Made by a program: the position numbers and the translations under genes. Below, in pieces: positions 1 through 11,959 of a DNA stretch of 64,000 bases. This DNA comes from Vitis vinifera (taxonomy: Eukaryota > Streptophyta > Magnoliopsida > Vitales > Vitaceae): assembly GCF_030704535.1 (NCBI RefSeq), contig NC_081815.1:3363001-3427000 (forward strand). The letters run 5' to 3'. The notes below the pieces were generated by a model. That model was not told the DNA's origin, did no database searches, and was given only the letters and a program-made list of their open reading frames with translations. The stretch's first letter is position 1, and every line of letters begins with the position of its first letter.

Positions 1-2
1 AA

Positions 3-284
3 GGGATTGGTGGGGGAATAGGAGGTGGTGGTGGTGGCGGTGGCGGTGGCGGAGGCATCGGCAAAGGAGTTGGTGGAGGCGCTGGTGGTGGATTCGGGGG
101 AGGTGTAGGCAAAGGGATTGGTGGTGGTGGAGGAGGCTTCGGAGGAGGTGGGGGGGGCGGCTCTGGCGGAGGGATTGGAGGAGGTTTCGGGGGCGGTAGT
201 GGTGTTGGTGGAGGAATCGGTGACGGTGGTGGAGGATTTGGTGGGGGTGGAGGCGCTGGAGGGGGCATTGGTGGAGGTGCCTGA
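3..284 (+). CDS. Glycine-rich protein, 3' end (partial)
   Basis: The frame starting at base 3 is open from the window edge to a TGA at 282-284, giving 93 residues that are overwhelmingly glycine. Short GIGGG and GFGGG blocks are punctuated by single Ile, Val, Phe, Lys and Ala residues (for example GIGKGVGGGAGGG). This composition is that of plant glycine-rich structural proteins, many of which are secreted and associated with the cell wall. The N-terminus, and so any signal peptide, lies outside the window, so location cannot be judged. There is no Cys-rich tail, RNA-recognition motif or zinc knuckle in the visible part. A competing frame beginning at an ATG at 118 gives an acidic Glu/Val-rich peptide, which is just the GGA/GGT codons read out of register. 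The family call is good; the specific gene is unknown. Confidence 0.7.
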   Translation, partial: GIGGGIGGGGGGGGGGGGIGKGVGGGAGGGFGGGVGKGIGGGGGGFGGGGGGGSGGGIGGGFGGGSGVGGGIGDGGGGFGGGGGAGGGIGGGA

Positions 285-1725
285 ATCGGCAACGACGGTG
301 GTGTAATTGGCACTTCTGTTAACAACGCTGAAGTAAAGAAACCATGAAGCAGAATCACTCCGTAATAAAGCGACAGTGTAAGGCTGCAGACTTACACCTC
401 TACCTCTACATTATGCCACTAAGACCTTGTATCTCTTTCTTTCATATTTACACTCCCCTGTTTCCTCCTACTCCATGTATCTTTTAATTAACATTATCTT
501 AACAAAGTACTCTATTTATGTGGTTCCCATAGCAGGATCTTCTGCAATCCCATCTCTTTCATTAACTTCCTCTCCGAATTCCTTTGCACCCAAATATATA
601 AATGGATTCAGGATTTGATCTGTCACTAAGATTTTGATCTATTGACTAAGATAAAGACAGAATAATCATAAACAATATAGAGTTGAATTTTTACCACTTC
701 ACTTTTTTCATGGATTCCATTATTCAAAAAAAAAAAAATCATACAAAAGAGAAATGTTTTTACCTATTTTTTTTTTTTTAGTATAATTCTTAAAATACGA
801 TTGAAGTGCATAAGAAGGTTATATTTATTAAACATGTACAGATATAGCTATCTATATATCCATCTCCTCTTTTATTGCATTTCTATTCGAGTTTGTGCTC
901 TATCAAAATTCAAATTTTTATTTTCTATTCAATGAAAATTGACACACTATCATTTGAATTTACTATGGGCATCATATTCATATATAGATAAGATACTTTA
1001 TTAGATATTTATGTAAGAATTATGTTTTGGGGTTACATATATTCATAATTGCTCTTATAATTAAAGTATGAAGGATTTTTTATTCAAAAAAATCAATATT
1101 GATTAGTTTCTTTCAACTATAGTATCCCACATAACAACTCAAGTGAAGACAAATTCAAATCCTATTGAGGGTTCTTTTGTAACGATACGCTCCCAACAAC
1201 TTTAAAACGCTTCTACAAAGTTAAGAGAAATTCATACTTATATAATCCCTAATGTAGGATGTCACAAACACCCATACCGAGGTCGAACCGTGTAGATAAT
1301 GTCCGTTTTTTTTATCCAAATGGGCTCTCATGGCTTTAAAATGCGTTTATAGGATTAAGAAAAGTTTATATTTATATAGCATTAGAAACTTTTCCCCTAT
1401 TCGATGTGAGGATGTCACAAAAAGTCTCTTGATGATATTTCAATGTATAAACACCCAAAAAAAAAAAAGAAAAAAAAAAAAGAGGAGAATCTGCCATCAC
1501 CCACATTTATTTCCATCCACAAGTGGAATTAGGCAGCAAATTTAAAATATCATACATTTAAATGGTAGACACTTGGGACATCACACCAACTTGAGAGTGA
1601 GGGATAGTTTACAAACCACAAGTCAGCTCAGGATGAGAATTTTTCAGAAATCTCCATCGTACACTCTTGAGGCACAGAGTGTAGATTCTTGTTGAAAATC
1701 AATCTATTCTCCGCTTATGGTGAGG
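285..1725. other. Intergenic DNA between glycine-rich gene and SULTR3;4-type gene
   Basis: AT-rich sequence with homopolymer runs around 726-780 and 1458-1482. It should hold the 3' UTR of the glycine-rich gene (just after 284) and, on the other strand, that of the transporter gene (just below 1726). No convincing coding frame or repeat was seen. Confidence 0.5.
1506..1511 (-). terminator. Possible polyadenylation signal of the SULTR3;4-type gene
   Basis: AATAAA on the minus strand, about 215 bp past the stop codon at 1726. The distance is reasonable for a plant 3' UTR, but the hexamer is common in AT-rich DNA, so this is only a candidate. Confidence 0.25.
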
Positions 1726-4700
1726 CTAAGCCTTCCATGAAGATGATATGTCAGTTACTGCCTCTCCAACTGTCAAATAAAGTTGGTTTGTTCCAAACAA
1801 ATCAAGGATTTTTGAGTGATGGAGCTTTTCCATTACGCTTCCAACAGGATTTACCAACACCAGCTAGAAAAAATAGTCACCACAAAACAACACAAAGTCA
1901 TGATCTTTAACAGGAAAGTAAATCGGAAGTTAGGGTCTTTGTCATGCTGCCTTACCTGAACTGATCTATTCAGCAGTGTCTTTCTAAGTTCATATATAGC
2001 ATCAATACCGCTGCTATCTATGGCTGTCACTGCTGAAAATTTTGGGGAAATTTTGAGTTAGCATAGGCTTATCCAGTCCAGACAGATTCATCTTTTTTTT
2101 TTTCATGTTATTTCAAGGAGTTATTCTCATAATCATTTTTGCCCCATCTCATACAGGACTAAATTTCCTTTCAGTGTATTGAACCCTCATACCTGTCATA
2201 TCCAAAACCACACATTTCAGATTCTCCTCCTTTTCTTTAAGCCTCTCTTCCTCTTCCCAAACCCATCTTAATATCCTGCAGGAAGAAAAATAAGTTTGAA
2301 CAATCATGATATGGAAAAGAAGGCTACTTAGGTGTAGTAGACAGTATATGCTTTTGCAAAAGTATATCAACTTAACAAGAGATTGACTTAAATTACATAG
2401 GTACAGCTAAACCTTTCTTGAAGATAAGTTGAATTTGCAAAATAGATGGGAGATTCAATGCCTAGGATGAGGAAGCATGGAACTCTTGAAGCATTCTCAT
2501 AGCGACTGACATTTTGGTATATTTGAGTACCGGGGATATTCCCCAATGCCACGGTGTTAGGCCTGGTAACATGCAGGAGAATCTTGAATACTGAAACTCC
2601 AACCTGAAATCATGGGAAAAGTATCAAATTCCTTCCAAAAACCATAAAACCATCTAATGCTTGTAATGCCCGATTTCTTGATGATAATGACTAATCATAC
2701 AAAACATGTGTATATGCATGATTTTCGTGTGTGAAGCCCCCTAACCATGTCATGCAGCTCAAGAGGCCACAGTTGTTGTTTCAGTTTCTTGGTTTGGTGA
2801 ATAATGTAGCCTGCATGAAGAATGTTTCTGACCAAATGGAGCATTAAAGAAAACTAAGAGAAAAGTACAAGGAAAAGAAGATTACAGAAATGGCGAGACC
2901 CATTGGCACAGAGATAAATAAGACACCAAAGAAAGAGCACAAGCAGGCCAAAAACTCAAGCTTGTCAAGCTTCCACAACAGAAATGCAGCATTGTAGTCT
3001 ATCAACCCAATCACTGCAGTAATGATGATCGCTGCTAAGACTAAATTTGGAGTGTGATAGAACAGTGGCATGAGAAATAGCAGTGTCACAAGCACTGCTC
3101 CTGCCATCACTATGTTTGAAAAGGCTGTTTTTGCTCCAGCATTGTAGTTTACAGCAGATCGGGAGAATGACCCTAGAATTCATTAGATTAAAAGGATTGG
3201 CATCGTTCTTGGAGAATATAACACAATGACTACACTATATATCGAATGGATAAGACTATTACCTGTAGTAACATAGCATGATGAGCAAGAACCAACCATA
3301 TTCATTAGACCAATTGCCATCATCTCTTTGTTTCCATCAACTTGATAATTTTGCAGAGAAGCAAATGTTCTTCCCACTGCAATTCCTTCCTATGAATGAA
3401 AGAAAATATCAATTTTCCCATGAACTGTTCTGATAGCAAGGCCAAAATACTACTTACAGTGAGTGATAATATCCCTGTCACAATGCCTGCTTTGATAGCA
3501 AGGCCTAGATGAGGGCCATGGAAATATAGTATGTTTGCTGAAGGTGGGTTCAGACCATCTGGCAATTCACCAATCTGTTCAATGGCGATAGATTTACATT
3601 CAACATCACACTATTTGAATTTTCTTGACAATTAAATGGAGGATATAATCATCTGAAATAAAGAAAATATAGCATTTGAAAGGACAAAGTTCTTACCACT
3701 GAAACACCATGAAGTTCAGATTTGAGTAGGTAGACTAAAAGAGTTGACAGAATAACAGAAGTTAATGGAGCTGCTGCTGAAATCCAGAAAAGCTTTGGTC
3801 TCTTCAAGCTCTGTCAGTTGATTAAAACAAACCAAATTGTTAGAAAACATTTCAAAATTGACTGTAAAATCATTTAGAAAAATTGAGTTTGGTGACAGAT
3901 TATTACTCACAGTCAACCTTGCTGTTAGTAGAAATATTAGGAAACCGAAACCTAACACAATGGTTTTCCAGGACCACTGCATATAAAAAATATGCATACC
4001 ATATAAGTTAGTATTTTTCTTTTCACTTTCTGAGTGTAACTTAAACTCTCTTGTTCTGTTTCTTTACCTCTTTTGTGTGGCCGAAAACAGAGGACATTAC
4101 AGGGATGATCTGCATTTTTTTAGTGAAGTGAACAATCCCAAGCAATCCTTTTAGCTGCTGCAAGGACACAATAACTGCTGCTCCAGCCATGAAACCAACC
4201 AGTGTCGCTTTAGAAAGAAAATCAATTATGAAGCCTAACCTGTAAACAATCACATCAAGGTCCTTGAAAGAAAAAAGGAAGAGAAAAAGGAGGACAAAAA
4301 ACTATGCTTTTCATAGAGAAGCCACGGCCAAAAGCTTGAAAACTAATGAAAATCTACCAGATTGGTGTTTCAAGAAAACAAAGTTGGTTAATTAAAGCCA
4401 AGACAGTGATTAATGTTTAGGTGAGCTATAACTGTGGGGTTTAGTGGAGATTGCGATTCTTCCATTAAAAAAAAAGTTTTCCATTGAAGCTTGAGCTTTC
4501 CTACCTGAACAAACCTAAAGAAGCTTGAAACAAACCAGCAAAGAAGGTAGCAGTGAAAGCAAGTCTAAGATAGAGATCTGATTCATGAGTAGAAGAGACT
4601 GTTTCACTTAGCATTGTGCCCATGACCAAGGATGCTATTGAAACTGGACCCACACCAAGATGTTTAGAGCTCCCAAGAAGAGAATATATTAATGGTGGCA

Positions 4701-5627
4701 CAAAACTTGAATCTGCAAAATTTTTATTCATAAGAGAAGCTTATAAGAAAGAAAACAAAAATGCTTGAATCTTATTTGTTAGCTGAAGAGAGTGTAGTGA
4801 AACTCACAAAGTCCAATTATAGGAGGCAAGTTTGCAAGCTTGGCATAACTGATTCCCTGCAACAATAGCATATCAGCATAGCAAAATTTTTTATTTTCTA
4901 TGAACCAAGTGTGGGTTCTCAATTTTCATTGACTTTCAAGGGTGGTGCCATAAGTTTCTGTTAATTATAGAGCATTTTTTTTTATTTTCTTGAAAAGGAA
5001 AAAGGGAGCAAATAAGATAAGCTGTTGAAATTCTTATCTCCCCACTAATTCTGATGAGAAAAACAGCTAATTAAATTCACCCTGATAACCCAAAAAGTAA
5101 AAATAAAAACCAATTCAGATAATAGCCCAAAAATGCAGGAAAAAAAAAAAGGTTCATGCAGTTTAAAGCTGCCAAACCATAGAAAAAAAAATCACTCATT
5201 TGTCCAAGAAAGAAAAAAAGATAGAAAAGATTAAAAAAAAAAACATGTGCTTCATGTTGATTTTGTATCTCACCTGAGGAATGGCCAGGCTAGCAATGGT
5301 GAGTCCAGAGACGAGATCAGATCTAAAAGTACTGAGACTGTAACTAGGCACCCACTGCAGTATAGGGAAAAGACAATGGAGACCCAGAACCACTTTCCTG
5401 AGAAAAGTCTGGTTCTTGAATCTGTGGAAAGGATCATCAGGGAAGAAAATCTCAGACAGTCTGTGCTTGAGTTTCTGAAATGTAGTTTTCTGGGGTGGCA
5501 AACAAACTCTATGTATCTCCAGAGGCTGCAACAACACTGGGCCTATTGAGAGCGTAAGATTGAAAGGAGTTTCAGGGGTTGAAACAGCTGAAGAATCTGC
5601 TTCTACTCTCTTTGAGTCTACACCCAT
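1726..5627 (-). CDS. SULTR3;4: Group 3 sulfate transporter-like protein, SULTR3;4 (SPDT) type
   Basis: Complete 13-exon gene. Exons, high to low: 5627-5274, 4856-4808, 4712-4505, 4239-4068, 3976-3911, 3810-3697, 3574-3458, 3389-3263, 3172-2886, 2603-2413, 2275-2193, 2032-1956, 1863-1726. All junctions are GT-AG and the sum is 1,983 bases, 660 residues. The N-terminal block [18 protein letters not shown] and [13 protein letters not shown], then about ten to twelve membrane segments ([39 protein letters not shown]), lead to a C-terminal STAS domain ([31 protein letters not shown]). As recalled, these match Arabidopsis SULTR3;4 better than SULTR3;1 or 3;3. Family knowledge: SULTR3;4 (SPDT) in rice and Arabidopsis is a proton-coupled phosphate transporter of vascular tissue, so phosphate may be the substrate instead of sulfate. 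The tail ends soon after SSSWKA, slightly shorter than in Arabidopsis. Transcribed away from the other two SULTR genes. Confidence 0.93.
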
Positions 5628-5684
5628 TTCTGCAAACTACCGCCTTTCAAAAGCGTTGGACAAGCAAGAAACTTGGTTTGAAAC

Positions 5685-5706
5685 CTATATATATATATAT
5701 ATATAG
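5685..5706 (-). promoter_or_regulatory. TATA-rich core promoter of the SULTR3;4-type gene
   Basis: A run of TA dinucleotides 58-79 bp upstream of the start codon at 5627, in the position expected for a plant TATA box with a short 5' UTR. Being a simple repeat, it may vary in length between alleles. Confidence 0.4.
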
Positions 5707-6810
5707 GGGTATTTGGAGGGCATAGTGGAAAGCGTTAGTTACCAGCATTTGTTTGGCTGGGAAGAGAATTTCATGCACTTCGCACAGTTATTCACGCTCT
5801 GCATATGTCACGTGGAAAGCACGCTCCAACTTCTCTCTTAGAAATTTTGAATTACACATTCCATAATTTTTTTACTTAATTCTAACAAACTAAAATAATC
5901 TACTTGAAAAGATTGAGCATATTAAAAATCAACAAAATTGAAATGTTAATTACAATTGCTAATCCATAAAATTTGTTAGTGTCCATTTTAGATACATTTC
6001 CTATTTTTTAAAAATAAAAAACTTTTATATAAAACTAAGGAGAAAGTGGGTTTGGCCCACTAATTTAAAAATATATAGAAAAAACAATCTTAAATTTTAT
6101 AAATCGATTTTATTATCATCAAATTAAAAATATTTTAAAATACATACACTTTTTCATAAATTCGATAATCATTTTCCTGTGATAATATTAAATAAAATTT
6201 ATCAAAAAACCAATTTAACAAGTTAAGTTAATAAATATATTTTATAAATAAATATATTATAAATTTTTATTATATATTCTCAAGTGATAAATAAGATTTT
6301 TTTTCTACTTATTTAGTTAATAATGATTTTATATTTTATATTATATAAATCTCTTCATCTTCTTATCTTTTTTAATAAAATTGAATAATTTTTTTTATTG
6401 ACATCAATAATAAAATAAAATAAATTTAAAAACTTAAAGCCTAAAAATATAAAAATAAAATATTGACTTTCACTTTGCTCGTAAAGTACTAGCTAAAAAT
6501 AAAGAATTAAAGATATTGAAAAAGAGAAATACATTAGAAGTCAATATTTTACTTTATTTTTAAATTTTTTATTTTAATTGTATTTAATTTTAAAGTATTT
6601 TAGTTTTAATTTTTAAAAATTTCTTATTTATTAGTATTCAATATTCCTAAGGATGTTTGTTTTTCTAAAGGAATTTTTTTTAATAAAAAAGTTATCCATT
6701 CTTTAATTGGTGTTATTGACATAGTAAATAAAAATGGTCATTTTAGAAGATAATTATTGACTCATGAAAAAGTGCATAAAAATTGATAAAGTTGATTTAT
6801 AAAATTTAAA

Positions 6811-6852
<42 letters not shown>

Positions 6853-7148
6853 CAAATTATCAAGTCATAACTTACTTTTCCCTAAAAGTAAAATATTTTG
6901 TACAAAAAATATAAATTTGTTTTACGTATTTTGACATCTTAAATTTTAAATTGTTTTTAAAATTACCAGTTTTTAAGTTTATAAGAATTCTTATATCATA
7001 TATAAAAATAATAATTATTTTTTATTATAAAAATAGAAAATGAAAAATAAATTCACATTTAATTAATATTTAATATAGTAACTTATTTTTATTGTCATAA
7101 CTTGCATTATTTAAACCAAAATTCTCGGTACTCATAAGAAATGTAAAT
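5707..7148. other. AT-rich promoter and intergenic DNA
   Basis: Very AT-rich with no coding potential. The first few hundred bases should contain upstream promoter sequence of the minus-strand transporter gene. A (TA)n microsatellite lies at 6815-6849. Confidence 0.5.
6815..6849. repeat. (TA)n microsatellite
   Basis: About 17 uninterrupted TA units. Confidence 0.9.
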
Positions 7149-7496
7149 GGGTGTAACTTAATGACTTAAAGTAATTTAATAACTTAATTTAAGTTAGGAA
7201 GTAAATTAAGTATTTGATAAAAAAAATTAATGATATGACTTAAAGTCAAAAAACATTTTCAAGTAATAAGTGAAAACAATTAATTTATTTTTAAATTCAT
7301 ATCTTCATTTTACATTTTTATCATTTTTTATCCTCATTATTTCCATAATAGATAATTTAAAATAATTTTATTAAGTAACTTTAATGCTTAAAGTAATAAT
7401 TAAATAATAAATTTTAAATAAACAACTTAAAATTTTTTTAACTTAAAATCAATTTAAATTATTAATTAATAAGTATTGAATATTACCCAACACCCC
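7149..7496. mobile_element. MITE-like AT-rich repeat, copy 1
   Basis: Rich in ACTTAA/TTAAGT words and bounded by GGGTGT at the left and ACACCC at the right. Its core (TTCATTTTACATTTTTATCATT) also occurs at 8090-8130 and, reverse-complemented, at about 23110-23150. Short, non-coding and repeated, so probably a non-autonomous DNA transposon; target duplications were not resolved. Confidence 0.45.
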
Positions 7497-7989
7497 TTAA
7501 ATTTAATTATAAATTTGATCATGACAAAGTGAGATGTTAACTCAAAATTAAAAATAATAAAAAGTAATATTATATGTATAAATTAGAAATGGATGAGTAA
7601 CACCCGCAAGCACTTCCGTCCTGGCCCAATTAATTTTCTTAGAGGAAGTGTTTGGCAGATGGGAAATAGCAGTGTGAAATGGGAAAATTATTAGGTAGGG
7701 AGCAAACAAGAGGAAAGACAGTAATGGCAGGGGGGAGAAAGCCAATAAAACAGACTGGTGATTCCTTACTCTAAAATTATAGAATAGTATATCCAAGATT
7801 ACCTCCCGTGAATTTCTGCTTACAAAAGACATCGACATCACACGTATGTCACATGCTAACTATTTGGATTCACCCTACTCTGCTCCCTCCATTCCTATCT
7901 ACTCAAAATATATTAATTTATTTTTATATTTTATATAATATTTTATACTTGTTCTGAAAATTATTTTTAACAAAATATTTATAATTAAT
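7497..7989. other. Intergenic spacer
   Basis: Less AT-biased stretch near 7590-7860 between two MITE-like copies. A 97-codon minus-strand frame (7548-7841) has no recognisable domain. Nothing supportable. Confidence 0.4.
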
Positions 7990-8372
7990 AATTATTTGAT
8001 AAACCAACTTAATAACTTAAAGTGACTTAATAATTTAATTTAAATAAAAAATAATTTTAAGTAATAAATAAAATAATTAACTAACTTAAATTCATATTTT
8101 TATTTTACTTTTTTATCATCATTTATCATAATCACCTTCATGATCTCCTATGTTACTCAATGACTTCTATTATTACTCGATTTTTTTTACCCAAATTATA
8201 ATTTATAAAGATAAATATATTAATTTGATGATTTAAAATAAATTTTAAGTTAATTTTATCAAACAACCTTAATACTTAAAAAAAGAATTAAGTAATAAGT
8301 CGTCGACAACTTAAGTATAATTTAAGTTAAAAGTGAACTTAATTCATTTAAGTCATTGAGTCTTACCAAACC
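7990..8372. mobile_element. MITE-like AT-rich repeat, copy 2
   Basis: Same family as the 7149-7496 copy, with a fuller interior. The stretch around 8095-8270 aligns with the reverse complement of 22980-23150, sharing TAATTTATAAAGATAAATATAT-type words with a few mismatches. The ends are only approximate. Confidence 0.5.
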
Positions 8373-8373
8373 T

Positions 8374-8912
8374 TGGGCCTGTTACGTGAGTTGGTCCACC
8401 CCAAGGCCCAGATGAATGTAAATGGGCTTTGCTTGAGGAATACTTAATTTAAACCTAATCCAACTCAACTTTGTTTTGACAAGCTTATAGGTTCGAGTTG
8501 GTTGGATTAAACTCAAGTTGGTCAAGTTTAAGTCGGTTATATTTTGATTGTCAAACTTGAGTTAGCGGAGTTGATTAAGTTATATAGATTAATATTGTTA
8601 GTCAAATTAGATGGAAACTCAATTTTGACTAAGTTGATCAAATTATAAGAGTTAAATTATATATTTGGATTAAACTTGTGAGAAATAGTTTTTATTTTAC
8701 TTTTTTTTTCTATATACTTTTGCCGAAATTTATATGGTAATTGTGATAAATTTCTAGATGATAAAAATAAATTATCTGACTATCTAGAAAATAAAATAAT
8801 ATATAATGTAATTAAAATTTGATACTTTTATTCAAAATTAAAAGTCATATAAAATAAATATTATTATGTAAAATAATATAAGTTATAAAATTTTTTAAAA
8901 AATTGAGTTTGA
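8374..8912. repeat. Dispersed repeat, copy A
   Basis: Non-coding repeat rich in AACTCAAGTTGG/GAGTTGATTAAG words. It is paralleled by 10085-10632: both contain, in the same order, TTGATTGTCAAACTTGAGT or close variants, a CTATATACTTTTGCC-like block and an AAATTTCTAGAT-ATAA block. The first 65 bases (GGGCCTGTTACGTGAGTTGG and following) recur separately at 9128-9193. Confidence 0.6.
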
Positions 8913-9127
8913 CTTAAATATTAAAAAATGATTTGTTGTTAATTTGCAACTTCAACAAATTATAAAATTTTGAGAGAAAATACAACAACAATTTGGAACA
9001 ATATGAAAGCAAAAGTAGAATTTCAAGTAAATTTCGGATGTGGGATGGAAATGAGGTATTTATAAGGAAATTTTGAGCCCAAATAATTTTGAATAAAATC
9101 CTTTTACAAATTGGATGAGAAACCATT

Positions 9128-9193
9128 GTTGGGCCTGTTGCTTGAGTTGGCCTAGCCCAAGGCCAAGATGAATGCATATGGGCTTTTCTTGAG
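9128..9193. repeat. Short direct repeat of the 8374 motif
   Basis: About 65 bp beginning GTTGGGCCTGTTGCTTGAG and ending GGGCTTTTCTTGAG, nearly identical to 8374-8437 (GGGCTTTGCTTGAG end). The two direct copies about 755 bp apart could be the ends of a small element or an older duplication. Confidence 0.6.
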
Positions 9194-10084
9194 CCCATGT
9201 TTCACTCTGAACCGTGGGCAATCATATCTTTTAGGCCTTCTGTGAACAAATGGAAAACTCCAAGATGTATTTTTCTGTGGTCTAGTCGGCTGGTTCTGTG
9301 GAAGTTAACACATCATGTCAGGAGACTGTGATCACATGGGAAGTAACTTGGTCAAATATCTAAGAAGCAACTTGTCCCAGGGGAGTCTTACAAGTAGTAG
9401 ACAATGAACCTGTCATGTTTGACAAATATTGTCATGTTTGAAAAGTAACTTGAATTAATTGGACTATGAATTCGATGGCTAATCTTTGATTTTTCATTCA
9501 ATTCAATAGTATAAAAATGGAAGTACCATGTCTCCACATGATCAAATCAAGATTCTTGAAAATAAATTAATTAGTTTTTACACATGTGATTGCATGTTAT
9601 TCATTAATTTAATGTTTATTTGTCAAGAGGGGTTGAGCTTTTACTTTAAAGTATATAAAGCAAAGATGAGGAAGGAAGGAGAAAGAAAAGAAAGAAAAAA
9701 AAATGGAAAAATTCAAATCAAAGTGGTTCTCTTTTATTATAATCAGCATTTCAATTTTTCATTCACAAAGGTCAAGTAAACCAGAAAAGTAAGGTAATTT
9801 ATGTAATATTATCATAAATCATATGAGATTTGTAGAATTTTTTTTATGTATAATGATTGATATTTTGGAGTTGTGTGTTTGTCTTCGACTTCGACTTTTA
9901 GTCATGGGAGATCTACTCCTGATTTGCCACTTATAATGGGTGTGGGTTTATAACTTGAGAAGGTCGAGCTCATGGCTAGATAATCTGAGTGGATATTAGG
10001 CCTAGGTCCAAGCTTCAATTATGGGTTTAAGAATAAGTTAGCAGCATAAATGATTGGATTAAGTCTGTAATAAAGTCAAACCTA
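9194..10084. other. Intergenic DNA
   Basis: No gene seen. A plus-strand 83-codon frame at 9528-9779 is Lys-rich low complexity without a domain. Confidence 0.4.
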
Positions 10085-10632
10085 ACTTGAATTGTGGAAT
10101 ACTCAACTTAAACCTAAATCAGATAGAGATGTTCTACCTAAATCCAATTAGTTTTCACAAAGTTAGGTTAGGTTCAAATTGATTGGATTAGACTTGAGTT
10201 AATTAAGTTTATGTTGATCAAATTTTGGTTGTGAAACTTGAGCTTGTGAGGTTAATTGAGTTACATAAGTTAAGATCGGTCAAGCTAAACTCAAATTCAG
10301 ATTTTGACTAAGTCACTCAAATCATATGGTTGATTGAACTTGCCAATAATAGTTTGATATTTTAATTTTTTTTTTCTATGTACTTTTACCAAAATTTATA
10401 TAGCAAATGAGACAAATTTCTAGATAATAAAAAAATATATCTAACTTTCTAGAAAAATGAAATAATATATAATATTATTATAATTTGGAATTTTTATTTA
10501 AAAATTTTAAAATATATAAAATGAATATTATGACATAAGGTAATATAAATTATAAACATTATAAAAAACATTATATTGAGTTCGAGTTAACTTAGTTATT
10601 TGAACCTTGACTCGAATCTAATGCAAAATTAA
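10085..10632. repeat. Dispersed repeat, copy B
   Basis: Same orientation as copy A at 8374-8912. Shared blocks include AACTTGAG..TGAGTT, CTATGTACTTTTACCAAAAT and ACAAATTTCTAGATAATAAA. Divergence is high, so the duplication is old. Confidence 0.55.
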
Positions 10633-11623
10633 GTTGTAAAAAATGAATTTAACTATTAAACATGATTGGAAAGCCACACCAAAAATTGGGTTTGATTGGA
10701 ATTAGGGCAGATTAAGCAACACAAATTCACCCTTAATTAGGAGAAAAAATATGAAAATTTGGATTGAGAATCTCTTTTCATTAATTGGATGATATATGAA
10801 ACATTTCAAGGGGGAGACAATTGGGATTTTGAAAAATATACATTTCTTTTATTTTTATTTTTTAAATATGATAGTTCCAAAATTATTTTTTAAGTCCATC
10901 ATTTTCTAAGGCACCAATAAAAAGTTATTTTTTGGACAAACAACTTTAATTTAAATATTAAAGTTATCTTTTTAAAAAAAAAGTTCAAAAATTTAACTGA
11001 CATTATCTTTTCATGTGATAGACGCTTAAACTTTCATATTTCAAAAAATAATTTCTAAAATTATTGTATTTTTGTCAAAATCCTTGGGACAGTTTTGGTT
11101 TTAGGCCCCACAATGTGGTTTGGAGGATCCATACCCAAGCCCACTCAAAGGTACTTGATTTTGTATGGGTCGAATTAGCAATTAATGATAAAAATATTGG
11201 AAAAATATGAAAATACGGGTAATTGAATCCACACATCCATCCATTGGATGGACCTTAATGATATTTGGAACTATTGGTAAAAGAATTATCCATAAATGAA
11301 TGATTTTTCATGATAGATTACCAAATTTGATCGTTGTCTGATTTTTTTTTTTTCCAAATTAGACTTATTCATTAGTACATTTTGTTCACGTTTGTCATAT
11401 TACAACATAGGTAATATATGTCTCACATTGAAAAGGAAAAAAAAAAGTTTATAACGCTATACATATATAAACTTTTCATAATCTTGTAAACCTATTTTAA
11501 AAATTGTAAAAGTTTTTTGAATTTAAAATAGATAATATTTATACGATTACACGTAAATCATTATAAATGATATCAGATTTATCAGGGAGAGAAAAGGGGA
11601 CTGCGGTAACAACTTGAGACATG

Positions 11624-11671
<48 letters not shown>

Positions 11672-11959
11672 GGTAGTATGGTAGGGAGTGGACCCTTAGT
11701 CTATGGGTGTTACACCTCCTTCCACTTCTATCATCAGGAACATCTCATCTCCATTTTCCATATAAAATAAGACTATCAACAATGACTGCTGGTGAGTAAA
11801 ATAAGACAATCGACACTGACCGCTGGTGGAGGCATTAATAATTAAAGACTTAAAAACCCAATAAGTGGAACCTTTTCTGTTCTTAAGTGAAGGCAGAGTT
11901 GATGCCCTAAAGGTGTTTCGTTGTAGGGAAAAAGCACTCTCAAGTGCCACCACTGTTGA
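10633..11959. other. Intergenic DNA with (TA)n at 11628-11669
   Basis: AT-rich with a long TA microsatellite at 11628-11669. No coding region or other element supported. Confidence 0.5.

Noticed and set aside
118..306. Acidic Val/Glu-rich 62-codon frame
   Set aside because: It is the out-of-register reading of the glycine codons of the protein ending at 284.
9528..9779. 83-codon Lys-rich plus-strand frame
   Set aside because: Low complexity, no homology recognised, in repeat-rich intergenic DNA.
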